NCBI RefSeq assembly: GCF_036059255.1
Contig: NZ_CP107947.1
Coordinates: forward strand, 6,014,001 to 6,078,000
Length of the DNA: 64,000 nt
Reading direction: 5' to 3'
Origin: Micromonospora sp. NBC_00389
GTDB lineage: Bacteria; Actinomycetota; Actinomycetes; Mycobacteriales; Micromonosporaceae
Under the pieces are notes generated by a model. The model had not been told where the DNA came from. It made no database searches and saw only the letters and a program-made list of their open reading frames with translations. The position numbers were made by a program, and so were the translations under genes. Below are positions 53,171 through 62,580 of this stretch, one piece after another. Positions within the stretch are counted from its first letter, which is position 1, and the number at the start of each line of letters is the position of its first letter.

Positions 53171-54588
53171 CGGCCCCGCCGGCCACGGTCGCCGACGCGC
53201 CGGCCGGGGTGCCCACCGCCCGGCAGGTGCGCTCGCACCTGCGCCGGGCCCGCCGCCGGCACCACGACCACTCCCTCGGCGACGTGCTGGGCGACGCGTA
53301 CGTCATGGTCCTCTTCGTGGGCATGTACGGCTGGTTCGCGATCAGCGCCAGCCGCGACATGCTGGATTCGCCCACGGTGGGGCGGGCCGACCCGGGGGTG
53401 CGCTGGTGGCTGGCGGTCGCCGCGCTGCTGGCCGCTGCCGGGCTCGCCTGGCGCGGCCTGCGCGCGCTCGGCCCGCTGCTGGTCACCCCGGCGACGCAGA
53501 GCTGGGTGACCAGCGCGCCGGTCGACCGGCGGGCCTGGCTGGCGCCGCGCCTGGTCATCCTGCTGACGGGCGCGACGGCCGGCACCGCGCTGATCGGGGT
53601 GGCCGTGGCGGCGCTCGGCGGCGTCACCGACCTGGCCGTCCTGGGCTGGGCGGCGGCGGCCGGTGCGGGGTGGGGGGCGACAGCGCTGGCGTTCAGCGTG
53701 GTCGCCCAGGGCGGCCGACCGGGCCGGCGGTGGCCGACCCTCGCCGGGGTGGTGCCGCTGCTGGCGGCCGCCGCCGTCACGGCTCTGGTGGTCCTCGCCG
53801 GTCGTCTCGGCGACGGGCTGCCCCGGCCGACGGCGTCGCCGACCGCCGCGCTGGTCGTCGTCGGGGTGCCCCTCGCGGTCGCCGCCACCGTCCTCGCGTT
53901 ACGCGCGCTGCCCCGGGTGGACCGGGCCACGCTGACCACCGGCGCGCAGTTCGCCAACGCCGCGGCGACGGCCACCATCCTGCTCGACCCGAGCATGCTC
54001 GCCGGCCTGGTGGAGAGCCGGCGCTGGCGCCAGATCGGCCGGGTCCGCAGTCGCCGATTCCTGCCCGGCCCCGGCTGGTGGGCGCTGCTCCAGGCCGACG
54101 TGCGCCGGCTCCGCCGCCACCCCAGCGCCCTGCTGATCTGGACGGCGCTGATCCTCGTCCAGTACGCCGCCGCGCTCGCCCTGCCCGGCCTGGCCGGTGC
54201 CGCGCAGGTGGTGTTCGGCTACTTCGCCGCCGACCGGCTGACCGGCGGCCTCCGATCGATCAGCCGGTCCCCCGGGTTGCGTCGGGCGCTCGGCGGCAGT
54301 GACGCCGCGCTGCGCGGGATCCACGTGATCGTGCCCGCGATCGGCACGGGGCTGTGGTGGCTGCTGACCATGCCGACGGTCGACGGTGGGCCTCCCTGGC
54401 TGGGGCCGGCGCTGGCGCTCGGGGTGGTGGCCGCCGCCTGGCGGGCCGGCACCCGACCACCGATCGACTACGGCGGGGCGACGGTGAACACGCCGTTCGG
54501 GATGATCCCGGTCGACCTGCTCCGCCAGGGCTCGCGGGGGCCGGCGCTGCTCGCCGTGCTGGTCCTGGTCCGCCTGTTCCTGGGCTGA
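53167..54588 (+). CDS. DUF6297 membrane protein (ABC-2-type permease-like)
   Basis: A 473-residue polytopic protein with hydrophobic segments at about 45-60, 80-98, 130-150, 160-175, 195-215, 225-245, 330-350 and 400-450. DUF6297 family blocks are visible: GPLLVTPATQSWVTSAPVDRRAWLAPRL and ADVRRLRRHPSALLIWTAL. It is coupled to the intact ABC ATPase by a GTGA overlap, so the pair is likely an exporter. Substrate unknown. Confidence 0.82.
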   Translation: MTAPPATVADAPAGVPTARQVRSHLRRARRRHHDHSLGDVLGDAYVMVLFVGMYGWFAISASRDMLDSPTVGRADPGVRWWLAVAALLAAAGLAWRGLRALGPLLVTPATQSWVTSAPVDRRAWLAPRLVILLTGATAGTALIGVAVAALGGVTDLAVLGWAAAAGAGWGATALAFSVVAQGGRPGRRWPTLAGVVPLLAAAAVTALVVLAGRLGDGLPRPTASPTAALVVVGVPLAVAATVLALRALPRVDRATLTTGAQFANAAATATILLDPSMLAGLVESRRWRQIGRVRSRRFLPGPGWWALLQADVRRLRRHPSALLIWTALILVQYAAALALPGLAGAAQVVFGYFAADRLTGGLRSISRSPGLRRALGGSDAALRGIHVIVPAIGTGLWWLLTMPTVDGGPPWLGPALALGVVAAAWRAGTRPPIDYGGATVNTPFGMIPVDLLRQGSRGPALLAVLVLVRLFLG

Positions 54589-54611
54589 CCGGGCGGATCC
54601 GCCCGGTCAGC
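54584..54611. terminator. Perfect palindrome terminator overlapping the DUF6297 stop
   Basis: A 28-base perfect palindrome with arms GCTGACCGGGCGGA and its complement, leaving a GATC tip. The TGA stop codon of the DUF6297 gene lies inside the first arm (54586-54588). It separates that gene from the convergent DHFR-like gene and can serve as a terminator for either. Confidence 0.7.
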
Positions 54612-54682
54612 CCGGCGGCCCAGCCGAATGCCGACCTGGCGGATGCACCGCCGACCACACGGACCCACCTGGCGCGGCGGCT

Positions 54683-55327
54683 TCAGCCGTCGCGCCCGGC
54701 ACCGCGATCGGGTGCGCTCATGTCCCCCGTCCCGGGCGTCCCATCGGCGAGCCCGTAGCGCAGGTACACGGTGCCCGTCGGACTGGCTACCGGCGGTTCG
54801 AGGAGTCTGACGTTCGTGGGCACCGCGCCACCGTCGAACACCTTCTTCCCGACGCCGAGCACGATCGGGTGCACCCAGAGGTCGAGACGGTCGAAGAGCT
54901 TCTCGCGCAGGAGGGTCTGCACCAGGTTCAGGCTCCCGACGACCTTCACGTGCTCGTGCCGGTCACGGATCTCGCGCACCGCGCCAGCCAGATCCGGGCC
55001 GAGCTGGGTGGACCCGGCCCACGAGAGGTCGGGCCTGCCGCGGGAGGCCACGTACTTCGGGACGCTGTTGAAGAGCGCGGCGATCTCGTTGTCCTCGCCG
55101 CCCTCCTGGTGCGGCCAGTAGGCGGCGAAGATGTCGTACGTCCGCCGGCCGAGCAGAAGGGCGTCCGTGCCCTCGTACGCGGCACCGACCTGGGCCCCGG
55201 CGACCTCGTCCAGCAGAGGCGCCTGCCAGCCGCCGTACGGGAACCCCACCGGGTCCTCCTCGGGGCCGCCGGGCGACTGCCCGACGAGGTCGAGGGTTGC
55301 GAACAGCTCGATGTGGATGAGGCCCAT
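54683..55327 (-). CDS. Dihydrofolate-reductase-like (RibD C-terminal) protein
   Basis: A 214-residue protein of the DHFR/RibD-C superfamily: LFATLDLVGQ at the start (the usual Ser-Leu-Asp-Gly becomes Thr-Leu-Asp-Leu), LLLGRRTYDIFAAYWP (about 60), VVGSLNLVQTLLREKLFDRLDLWVHPIVLGVGKKVF (about 130-165). Function not assignable to folate or flavin synthesis. It is distinct from the second DHFR-like gene at 20092. Confidence 0.87.
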   Translation of the reverse strand: MGLIHIELFATLDLVGQSPGGPEEDPVGFPYGGWQAPLLDEVAGAQVGAAYEGTDALLLGRRTYDIFAAYWPHQEGGEDNEIAALFNSVPKYVASRGRPDLSWAGSTQLGPDLAGAVREIRDRHEHVKVVGSLNLVQTLLREKLFDRLDLWVHPIVLGVGKKVFDGGAVPTNVRLLEPPVASPTGTVYLRYGLADGTPGTGDMSAPDRGAGRDG

Positions 55328-55427
55328 GCCCTACTCCCGATGCCGACGGATCTTGAAGCGCGCAGCACGGTGCCCTGCCTACGCCACCCGGCCGGGACGC
55401 CGACCGGCACTCCCCGCTCACGATAGG

Positions 55428-56912
55428 TCACCGGCCGCGGCGGAGGACGGAAGCGATCGTCGCGACGCCGTCCTCGATCTCGGTCGCCGTACGGGCCGCG
55501 TAGCCGAGCACCAGCCCCGGCCGGTACGGCCGCTGGCAGTGCCAGGACAGTGGTTGCACCTTCACCCCGCGCGCCAGCACGGCCGCCGCCAGCTCCGTGT
55601 CCACCACGGCGTCGTCCAAGGTGATCATCAGGTGCAGCCCGGCCGCCGCGCCGTGCACCGTGGCGGTCGGCAGGTGCCGGGCCAGCGCGGCGATCATCGC
55701 GTCCCGGCGGTGGATGTGCCGGCGGCGTAGCAGCCGCAGGTGCCGCTCCAGCGCGCCGGAGGTCATCAGCTCCGCCAGCACCAGCTGCGGCAGCACCGCG
55801 TTGCCCAGGTCGGCGTTGCGCTTGGCGGCCACCACCGCCTCCCGGTGGCGGGTCGGCACGAGCAGCCAGCCGACCCGCAGCGCCGGGGCGAGCAGCTTGG
55901 ACACGCTGCCGGCGTAGCAGACCTGCTCGGGCAGCAGGCCGCGCAGCGCCGGCACCGGCGGCCGGTCGTAGCGGTGTTCGGCGTCGTAGTCGTCCTCGAT
56001 GATCAGGCCGCCGGTCCGTGCCCAGTCGACGAGCTGGCGGCGGCGGTCGCCGTCGAGCACCACGCCGGTCGGGAACTGGTGCGCGGGGGTGAGCATCACC
56101 GCGGGCACGCCGCTGGCGGCCAGCTCGTCGACCCGCAGCCCGGCGTCGTCCACAGCGATGGGCGGGGTGTCCACCCGCCAGTTGTTGAGGTGCTGCCGTA
56201 CGCCGAGTGAGCCGGGGTCCTCGACCGCGATCCGGTCGATGCCGGCCGAGCCGAGCGCCTGGGCGAGCAGCCCGAGCGCCTGGGACACCCCGGCCACGAT
56301 GATCACCTCGACGGGGTCGACGGCGATGCCCCGGCTGCGGGCCAGCCAGGCGGCGACGGCCTGGCGCAGCGCGGGGGCGCCACACGGGTCGCCGTAGCCG
56401 AAATCGGCCGCCGCGAGGTGGCGCAGCACGGTCCGTTCGGCGCGCAGCCAGTCCGCGCGGGGAAAGGCGGCCAGGTCGGGTACGCCGGGCGTCAGGTCGA
56501 TGGTCGCGGTCGCCGCGCGTACCGCGTCGAAGATGTCACTGCCCGGAGCCGGTGGGAAGAGCGCGGCTGGAGCCGGCGCGGCGGCCGGGGCGGGTGCCGG
56601 CGCGGCCGGTGCGGGCGGCGCGGCGACGACCACCGTCCCGGCCCGGCCCCGACCGGTGACGTGCCCCTCCTCGGTCAGCCGCTGGTACGCCTCGGTGACC
56701 ACGCCCCGGGAGACGCCGAGGTCGGCGGCGAGCAACCGGGTGGCGGGCAGGCGGCCCCCGACCGGCACCCGTCCGTCGGCGATGGCCTGGCGCAGCCGGG
56801 CGGCCAGCCAGTCGGCGCGCCCGCCGGGCGGTGCGTCGGCGATGGTCAGGTGCAGAAAATCCGACCCGGCCGATATGGACCTCTCGGATGCCCTTGGTTT
56901 GGCCCTGCTCAC
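55428..56912 (-). CDS. MocR/PdxR-type GntR-aminotransferase regulator
   Basis: A 494-residue fusion regulator. The GntR winged helix is at about 32-95 (GGRLPATRLLAADLGVSRGVVTEAYQRLTEEGHV). An Ala/Pro linker follows (about 100-125). The C-terminal part (about 135-490) is a fold-type I aminotransferase with YAGSVSKLLAPALRVGW, whose Lys binds pyridoxal phosphate. Such proteins sense PLP or amino acids. It is divergent from the LysE exporter, with which it likely shares a promoter region. Confidence 0.92.
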   Translation of the reverse strand: MSRAKPRASERSISAGSDFLHLTIADAPPGGRADWLAARLRQAIADGRVPVGGRLPATRLLAADLGVSRGVVTEAYQRLTEEGHVTGRGRAGTVVVAAPPAPAAPAPAPAAAPAPAALFPPAPGSDIFDAVRAATATIDLTPGVPDLAAFPRADWLRAERTVLRHLAAADFGYGDPCGAPALRQAVAAWLARSRGIAVDPVEVIIVAGVSQALGLLAQALGSAGIDRIAVEDPGSLGVRQHLNNWRVDTPPIAVDDAGLRVDELAASGVPAVMLTPAHQFPTGVVLDGDRRRQLVDWARTGGLIIEDDYDAEHRYDRPPVPALRGLLPEQVCYAGSVSKLLAPALRVGWLLVPTRHREAVVAAKRNADLGNAVLPQLVLAELMTSGALERHLRLLRRRHIHRRDAMIAALARHLPTATVHGAAAGLHLMITLDDAVVDTELAAAVLARGVKVQPLSWHCQRPYRPGLVLGYAARTATEIEDGVATIASVLRRGR

Positions 56913-56974
56913 CGGACCATCTTGGCAGCAGAGTGGTGATCAGGCAGCCCCGCCGAGCCCACCGGAGGACGACC

Positions 56975-57586
56975 GTGACAATCCCGTTCCTGGTCACCAC
57001 GCTGATCGTGGTGGTCACCCCGGGCACCGGGGTGTTCTTCACCCTGTCCGCCGGCCTGTCCCGGGGCGCCCGGGCCGGCGTGCTGGCCGCGTTCGCCTGC
57101 ACGCTGGGCGTGGTGCCGCACCTGCTGGCGGCGATGACCGGTCTCGCCGCGCTGTTGCAGACGAGCGCGGTGGCGTTCGAGGTGGTCAGGTACCTCGGCG
57201 TCGGGTACCTGCTCTACCTGGCCTGGTCGACCGTGCGGGACCGCAGCGCCTTCGCGGCGACCACCGCGACGCCGCCCCGCTCGGCGGCCCGGGTGATCCT
57301 CTCCGGGGTGCTGGTCAACCTGCTCAACCCGAAGCCGACGCTGTTCTTCGTCGCGTTCCTGCCGCAGTTCGTGGACACCACCGCGCCGGGCTCGACCCGG
57401 TCGATGCTCGCGTGCGGGGCGGTGTTCATGCTGCTGACCTTCGTGGTGTTCAGCGGCTACGGCATTTTCGCGGCCCGGCTGCGTGACCGGGTGCTGACCC
57501 GGCCGAGGGTCACCGACTGGCTGCGCCGGTCCGTCGCCGGCACGTTCGTCGCGCTCGGCGTGACGCTCGCTCTCACCGAACGATAG
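56975..57586 (+). CDS. LysE/RhtB-family amino-acid exporter
   Basis: A 203-residue membrane protein with six hydrophobic segments. The signature start is TTLIVVVTPGTGVFFTLSAGLSRGARAG, followed by VRYLGVGYLLYLAW and LVNLLNPKPTLFFVAFLPQFV. Its substrate is probably an amino acid or derivative. The GTG at 56975 has GGAGGACGACC directly before it. It is divergent from the MocR regulator. Confidence 0.92.
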   Translation: MTIPFLVTTLIVVVTPGTGVFFTLSAGLSRGARAGVLAAFACTLGVVPHLLAAMTGLAALLQTSAVAFEVVRYLGVGYLLYLAWSTVRDRSAFAATTATPPRSAARVILSGVLVNLLNPKPTLFFVAFLPQFVDTTAPGSTRSMLACGAVFMLLTFVVFSGYGIFAARLRDRVLTRPRVTDWLRRSVAGTFVALGVTLALTER

Positions 57587-57593
57587 GAGTCCC

Positions 57594-58340
57594 GTGCAGT
57601 TCCAGCATTCCGCGCAGCTCCGCGCGGCGTACCCGGACCTGGTGGCCGGAGTGGTCCTGGCCACCGGCATCACCCCCACGGCGGACGTGGCGCAGCAGAC
57701 CGCCGCGTACACCGCGGTCGCTCGCGATCGGCTGGCCGGCGGCGCCGAGAGCGGGTTCCCGGAGATCCAGGCGTGGCGGCGGGCGTACGCCGCGATGGGG
57801 CTGCGACCCACCCGATACCGGTGCGCCGCGGAGGCGCTGCTGCGTCGGCTCCGGCTGGACGACGAGCTGCCCCGGCTGCACCCGCTGGTGGACCTCTGCA
57901 ACGCCGTGTCGGCCGCGTACGCGATCCCGGTCGCGGTGCTCGACCTGGACCGGGTCGACGGCGACCTGGTGGTCCGGCCGGCCCACGGCGACGAGGAGTA
58001 CCTGAGCTTCGCCGGCGAGACCGAGCACCCCGACCCGGGCGAGGTGACCTTCGCGGACGCCGCCGGTCGCGCCCACGCCCGACGCTGGACGAACCGGCAG
58101 AGCGGCTGGTCGGCCGTGCGGGCGGGCACCTCGTCGGTGCTGATCGTCGCCGAGGCGCTGCACTCCGACGCCGAGGCGGACGTGACCCGGCTGGTCGCCG
58201 CGCTGGTGGCGGAGCTGAGCGAGGGATGGTCGGCACCGACGCGGGCCGCCGTGCTCACCGCCGCCGCACCCCGTTTCGACGTTCCGGCGGCCGGTGGCAC
58301 GGCCGGTCAGGCGGTGTCGCCCGGGACGAGGTGGCGGTAG
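57594..58340 (+). CDS. B3/B4-domain (PheT-like editing domain) protein
   Basis: A 248-residue stand-alone B3/B4 domain, as found in the beta subunit of phenylalanyl-tRNA synthetase, where it edits or binds tRNA-linked amino acids. Visible: EIQAWRRAYAAMGLRPTRYRCAAEALLRRL (about 55-85) and PLVDLCNAVSAAYAIPVAVLDLDRV. It starts 8 bases after the LysE stop, so the two form an operon. The last 34 bases overlap the end of the convergent MBL gene at 58307. Confidence 0.85.
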   Translation: MQFQHSAQLRAAYPDLVAGVVLATGITPTADVAQQTAAYTAVARDRLAGGAESGFPEIQAWRRAYAAMGLRPTRYRCAAEALLRRLRLDDELPRLHPLVDLCNAVSAAYAIPVAVLDLDRVDGDLVVRPAHGDEEYLSFAGETEHPDPGEVTFADAAGRAHARRWTNRQSGWSAVRAGTSSVLIVAEALHSDAEADVTRLVAALVAELSEGWSAPTRAAVLTAAAPRFDVPAAGGTAGQAVSPGTRWR

Positions 58341-58909
58341 CCGGGGATCGTCTCGCCGAACCAGCCGGCGACGCTGGCCAGGCCACGCTCGTTGATCTGC
58401 GCGTCGTGGATCGGGTACGCCCGATCGGCGCCCACCTCGCGGGCGAACCGGATCGCCTCGTCGAGGCGCAGCCAGGACCCCTGGGCCGGGACCAGCAGGG
58501 TGTGCACCGGCTCGTCCGGCACGTGCAGCGCGTCTCCCGGGTGGTAGAGCCCGTCGCCGATCAGGTAGCCGAGGTTGGGACAGTCGGGCTGGCCCTCGTG
58601 GATGGCGGCGTGCCGGCCGCCGTGCGCGCTGACCGCGATGCCGGCCGCGGTGAAGCGCTGCCCGGGGGCGACCCGGGTCACCGGCAGCGGGGCGAGTTCG
58701 GGCAGCCGGGCGCCCTCGGGGGCGTACACCGGGACGCCCAGGCCGGCCAGCCGCAGGACGTCCACGTGGTCGGTGTGCTCGTGGGTGACCAGCACCGCGT
58801 CCGCGCCGACCAGGGCACGCGGCTCGCTCCACGTGCCCGGGTCGACGACCAGCACCCCGCCGTCGTGCTCGACGCGGACGCAGGAGTGGGTGAATCGGGT
58901 GATCCGCAT
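58307..58909 (-). CDS. UlaG-like metallo-beta-lactamase-fold hydrolase
   Basis: A 200-residue MBL protein. Metal motifs: FTHSCVRVEHDGGVLVVDPG at the start, LVTHEHTDHVDVL (HxHxDH), and LYHPGDALHV. It is compact, lacking the long glyoxalase loops. Substrate unknown. The ATG at 58909 (MRITRFTHS) starts at the family core. Its 3' end overlaps that of the B3/B4 gene on the other strand. Confidence 0.88.
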   Translation of the reverse strand: MRITRFTHSCVRVEHDGGVLVVDPGTWSEPRALVGADAVLVTHEHTDHVDVLRLAGLGVPVYAPEGARLPELAPLPVTRVAPGQRFTAAGIAVSAHGGRHAAIHEGQPDCPNLGYLIGDGLYHPGDALHVPDEPVHTLLVPAQGSWLRLDEAIRFAREVGADRAYPIHDAQINERGLASVAGWFGETIPGYRHLVPGDTA

Positions 58910-58934
58910 CCGGCGACCGTACGCCGTCGGCCGG

Positions 58935-60467
58935 TCAGTCATGCTCCCCGTGGCCGCCATGTGCCGGCGGGCGGCCCGGCGCCTGGCCCGGGTCGACCAC
59001 CACGAACTGGCCCATCATCCCGCTGTCCTCGTGCCAGAGCAGGTGGCAGTGGAACATGTAGGGCAGGTTCGGGTCACTGTGGTCGGTGAACCGCAGCACG
59101 ATCCGCATCGGCTGGTGCGGTGGCAGGTAGATGGTGTCCTTCCAGCCGCCCATTTCGGGCGGTGGCGCGGCGCCGTCCACCGAGAGCAGTTGGAACTGCA
59201 CGTCGTGGACGTGGAAGTTGTGCGGGGTGCCGTCGGAGTTGACCACCTCCCAGACCTCGGTGGTGTCCCGGGTGGCGGCGAAGTCGATCCGGTCCATCCG
59301 CATCGACCGGCCGTTGATGTCCCGCCCCTGGAACTCCAGCCGCCGGGTGGTGGCTGCGGCGGCGGGGTCCAACCGGTCCACCGGCACCAGCGCGTCCGGC
59401 ACCGGCGGTGACGGGGTCAGGGTGCCGGCCGCGCGCAGTTGCAGCACGTCGAACCGGTCGGCTCCGCCCGCCGAGCGCCGGGCCAGCCCGCCGATGCCCA
59501 GATCGGGTGGGGTGCTGCGCAGTGTCACCCGCTCCCCCGGTCGGACGTCCACCACGATCTCGGCCCGCTCCCCCGGGGAGAGCCGCACCCGGGTGAGCCG
59601 GGCGGTCCGGGCCAGCAACCCGCCGTCGGTGCCGATCAGCGCGAACGACCGGTCGTCGGAGAGCCCGAAGTCGTAGGTACGCGCGGTGGAGGCGTTGAGC
59701 ACCCGCAGCCGGACCCGCTCGGTGCGCACGTCCAGGTAGGGGCCGACGGTGCCGTTGACCAGCACGGTGTCGCCGAGCGCGCCGATGCTGGCGATTGCGT
59801 TGCGGCTCTTGGTGAACTGACCGCTGCGGGAGAAGCTGCGGTCCTGCACGATCACCGGCACGTCGTCGACCCCGTAGCTGCGGGGCAGTGGCAGCGCCGC
59901 CTCCCGGTCGTCGTCGAGGATGAACATGCCGGCCAGGCCCCGGTAGACCTGCTCCTCGGTGGCGCCGTGCGGGTGCGGGTGGTACCAGAGGGTGGCCGCC
60001 GGCTGCTCCACCCGCCAGGTCGGCGACCAGGTGGCGCCGGGGCGGACCAGTTGGTGCGGGCCACCGTCCATCCGGGCCGGCAGATGCATGCCGTGCCAGT
60101 GCACGTTGGTCTCCTCGCCCAGCTTGTTGACCACGTTCACCCGCACCTGCTCCCCACGCTTGGCGCGCAGTGTCGGGCCGAGGAAGTCGCCGTCGAAGCC
60201 GGCGGTGCGGGTCAGCCGCCCATCGCCACGGAAGTCCCGCCGGCCGTCGCGGGCGAGCAGGTCGAAGACCCGGCGCCCCTGGTCGTCGAGCCGGGACTGC
60301 GCCAGCGGGGGTACGGCCAGCGGGCGGACGAAGTCCACCTCGCCGGCGGTGTCGGTGGTGCGGACCAGCGTCCAGGTGACCACGGCGACGCCGCCGCCGC
60401 AGAGCACCAGCACGCCGGCGAGCACGCCGATGAGCACCCGGACCAGGGGTCGTCGTAGGGTTGACAC
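58935..60467 (-). CDS. Multicopper oxidase
   Basis: A 510-residue exported oxidase. A hydrophobic signal or anchor lies at about 10-32 (VLIGVLAGVLVLCGGGVAVVTW). The four copper-binding boxes are visible: NVHWHGMHLP, LWYHPHPHGATE, PHNFHVHDVQFQ, and MFHCHLLWHEDSGMMG (with axial Met). It belongs to the CueO/bilirubin-oxidase-like group. GGAGGTGGATCC precedes the GTG at 60467, and a palindromic site lies 20 bases upstream. It probably oxidises Cu(I) or phenols outside the membrane. Confidence 0.93.
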   Translation of the reverse strand: MSTLRRPLVRVLIGVLAGVLVLCGGGVAVVTWTLVRTTDTAGEVDFVRPLAVPPLAQSRLDDQGRRVFDLLARDGRRDFRGDGRLTRTAGFDGDFLGPTLRAKRGEQVRVNVVNKLGEETNVHWHGMHLPARMDGGPHQLVRPGATWSPTWRVEQPAATLWYHPHPHGATEEQVYRGLAGMFILDDDREAALPLPRSYGVDDVPVIVQDRSFSRSGQFTKSRNAIASIGALGDTVLVNGTVGPYLDVRTERVRLRVLNASTARTYDFGLSDDRSFALIGTDGGLLARTARLTRVRLSPGERAEIVVDVRPGERVTLRSTPPDLGIGGLARRSAGGADRFDVLQLRAAGTLTPSPPVPDALVPVDRLDPAAAATTRRLEFQGRDINGRSMRMDRIDFAATRDTTEVWEVVNSDGTPHNFHVHDVQFQLLSVDGAAPPPEMGGWKDTIYLPPHQPMRIVLRFTDHSDPNLPYMFHCHLLWHEDSGMMGQFVVVDPGQAPGRPPAHGGHGEHD

Positions 60468-60487
60468 GGATCCACCTCCAGAAGATT

Positions 60488-60501
60488 GGCTACATGTAGC
60501 C
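60488..60501. promoter_or_regulatory. Palindromic site GGCTACATGTAGCC before the multicopper oxidase
   Basis: A perfect 14-base palindrome 20 bases before the GTG of the multicopper oxidase. Its core TACATGTA resembles half-sites of BlaI/CopY-family repressors. No such repressor gene lies in the window, so the binder must be elsewhere. A copper-responsive control is inferred. Confidence 0.55.
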
Positions 60502-60623
60502 TCTCTTCTTATGGACCCGACGGCCAGCCGGACGGGCCTCTTTCCGGGACCGGTCCGGGTTGTCCCCGAGGCGAATTCAGGCGGCGGGTCGGGTGCCGCG
60601 CCGCGGACGGGCATGATCGGGGC

Positions 60624-61052
60624 ATGCAGCGCTCGACGCAACGGGGGCACCGGAGCGTGCCGCACACCGCCGACGTGCGGATCGAGGCGTGGGCGCCGGA
60701 CCGCGAGGGGTGCCTGGCCGAAGCCGTCACCGCGCTGGTCGAGACGTTCGCCGACACCGCCGGCGCCCGGCCGCAGACCGACACCGAGTTCCGGCTGCCG
60801 CCCGGCGACGACGAGGACCTGCTGGTCGGCCTCCTGGACGAGGTGATCTTCCGGCTGGACACCGAGGGCACCCTGCCGCTGGACTGCGACGTGCGACCAG
60901 CCGAGGACGGCGGCCTGGGGGTGCGCTGGCACTCGACCGGCACCGACGCGGTGGAGCTGGTCGGCGCGGTGCCGAAGGCGGTGTCGCTGCACGCGCTGAG
61001 TGTCGGCCCGGACGCCGCTGGCTGGGCCTGCGCGGTGACCCTGGACGTCTGA
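60624..61052 (+). CDS. Archease, RtcB-activating protein
   Basis: A 142-residue archease. Family marks: HTADVRIEAWAPDREGCLAEAVTALVETFAD (with the metal Asp in HTADV) and the end VPKAVSLHALSV. Archease speeds up guanylylation of the RNA ligase RtcB. Here it is convergent with rtcB (gap of 39 bases). The ATG at 60624 is preceded by weak GGGG. Confidence 0.9.
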   Translation: MQRSTQRGHRSVPHTADVRIEAWAPDREGCLAEAVTALVETFADTAGARPQTDTEFRLPPGDDEDLLVGLLDEVIFRLDTEGTLPLDCDVRPAEDGGLGVRWHSTGTDAVELVGAVPKAVSLHALSVGPDAAGWACAVTLDV

Positions 61053-61091
61053 GCGCCGACGATCGGCGGTCCCGGGTCCCGCCCCGCGCGG

Positions 61092-62510
61092 TCAGCCCTT
61101 GACCACGCCGAGCGGCGTGAGCCGGGCGACCAGCCGGCACAACCCGGCCCCCCGGGAAGCCTCGACCACCGCCGAGACGTCCTTGTACGCCTCCGGCATC
61201 TCCTCGGCCAACCCCTTCCTGGACGCGCCGCGTACGGCCACGCCCCGCCCCTCCAGGTCACGCCGCACGTCCTGCCCCCGGGCGGCCCGGGTGGCCTCCC
61301 CCCGGCTGCGGACGCGGCCGGCGCCGTGACAGGTGGACGCGAAGGCCGGATTGCCGGCGACGCCGGTCAGCACGTACGACGAGGTGCCCATCGAGCCGGG
61401 GATGAGCACCGGCTGCCCGGCGTCGCGCAGGTCGCCCGGGAGATCCGGGTGCCCGGGCGGCAGCGCGCGGGTCGCGCCCTTGCGGTGCACGCAGAGCCGC
61501 CGGGTACCGCCGTCCCGCTCGTGTTCCTCGATCTTGGCGAGGTTGTGCGACACGTCGTAGACCAGATCCAGGCCGGTCCCGGCGACCCGGGCGAAGACCC
61601 GGCGGGCCGCCTCGGCGAGGAGCTGCCGGTTGGCCCGGGCGTAGTTCGCCGCAGCGGCCATCGCACCCAGGTAGGCCCGCCCCTCCGGCGATTCGACCGG
61701 CGCACAGGCCAACTGCCGGTCCGGCACCTCGATGCCGTGCCGGGGCATCACCCGTTCCATGATCCGCACATGGTCGGTGCAGATCTGGTGGCCCAGCCCC
61801 CGGGATCCAGAGTGGATCATCACGCAGACCTGCCCGAGCCGCAGCCCGAACGCCGCCGCGACCGGCTCGTCGTAAACCTCCTCGACGACCTGCACCTCCA
61901 GGAAGTGGTTGCCGGAGCCGAGGCTGCCCACCTGACCCTGCCCACGCTGCACGGCCCGGTCGCTGACCTGCTCCGGATCTGCGTCGGACACCACACCGCC
62001 GTCCTCGCAGCGGGCCAGGTCCCGGGGCACCCCGTGCCCCTGCTCGACCGCGTACCGGGAGCCGCCGCGCAGCACCGCGTCCAGCTCGGCCCGATCGGCG
62101 AGCTGCCAGACCGCGCCCCGACCCATGCCGCGCGGGACCGCCGGGTCCAGGCCGTCCATCAGCGCGTCGAGCACCCGGGAAAGCTCCGCCCGATCCAGCT
62201 CGGCGGTGAGCAGTCGTACCCCGCAGGAGATGTCGAAGCCCACCCCGCCGGGCGAGACCACCCCGCCGTCGGCGACGTCGGTGGCGGCGACGCCACCGAT
62301 CGGGAAGCCGTAACCCCAGTGCACGTCGGGCATGGCGTACGACGCGTCGACGATGCCGGGCAGCGTGGCCACGTTCGCCACCTGGTCCAGCGCGCGGTCC
62401 GTGCCGACCTCGGGCAGCAGCTCCGGCACGGCGAAGACCACCCCGGGCACCCGCATCGGTGCCGCCCGGTCGATCCGGAACCGGTACGGCGACTCCTGGA
62501 CCAGTTCCAT
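61092..62510 (-). CDS. rtcB: RNA-splicing ligase RtcB
   Basis: A 472-residue GTP-dependent RNA ligase joining 2',3'-cyclic phosphate or 3'-phosphate ends to 5'-OH. Key motifs: [25 protein letters not shown] (metal Asp/Cys), [50 protein letters not shown] and [13 protein letters not shown] (catalytic His that becomes guanylylated). Likely acts in tRNA or rRNA repair. The archease partner lies convergent immediately downstream. Confidence 0.95.
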   Translation of the reverse strand: MELVQESPYRFRIDRAAPMRVPGVVFAVPELLPEVGTDRALDQVANVATLPGIVDASYAMPDVHWGYGFPIGGVAATDVADGGVVSPGGVGFDISCGVRLLTAELDRAELSRVLDALMDGLDPAVPRGMGRGAVWQLADRAELDAVLRGGSRYAVEQGHGVPRDLARCEDGGVVSDADPEQVSDRAVQRGQGQVGSLGSGNHFLEVQVVEEVYDEPVAAAFGLRLGQVCVMIHSGSRGLGHQICTDHVRIMERVMPRHGIEVPDRQLACAPVESPEGRAYLGAMAAAANYARANRQLLAEAARRVFARVAGTGLDLVYDVSHNLAKIEEHERDGGTRRLCVHRKGATRALPPGHPDLPGDLRDAGQPVLIPGSMGTSSYVLTGVAGNPAFASTCHGAGRVRSRGEATRAARGQDVRRDLEGRGVAVRGASRKGLAEEMPEAYKDVSAVVEASRGAGLCRLVARLTPLGVVKG

Positions 62511-62580
62511 GCCCGGCGGCTACCCACCGGGTCCACTCGTACACCCGGTTGGGCCGGTCCGGTCGGGGTAGTGCGGGAGG

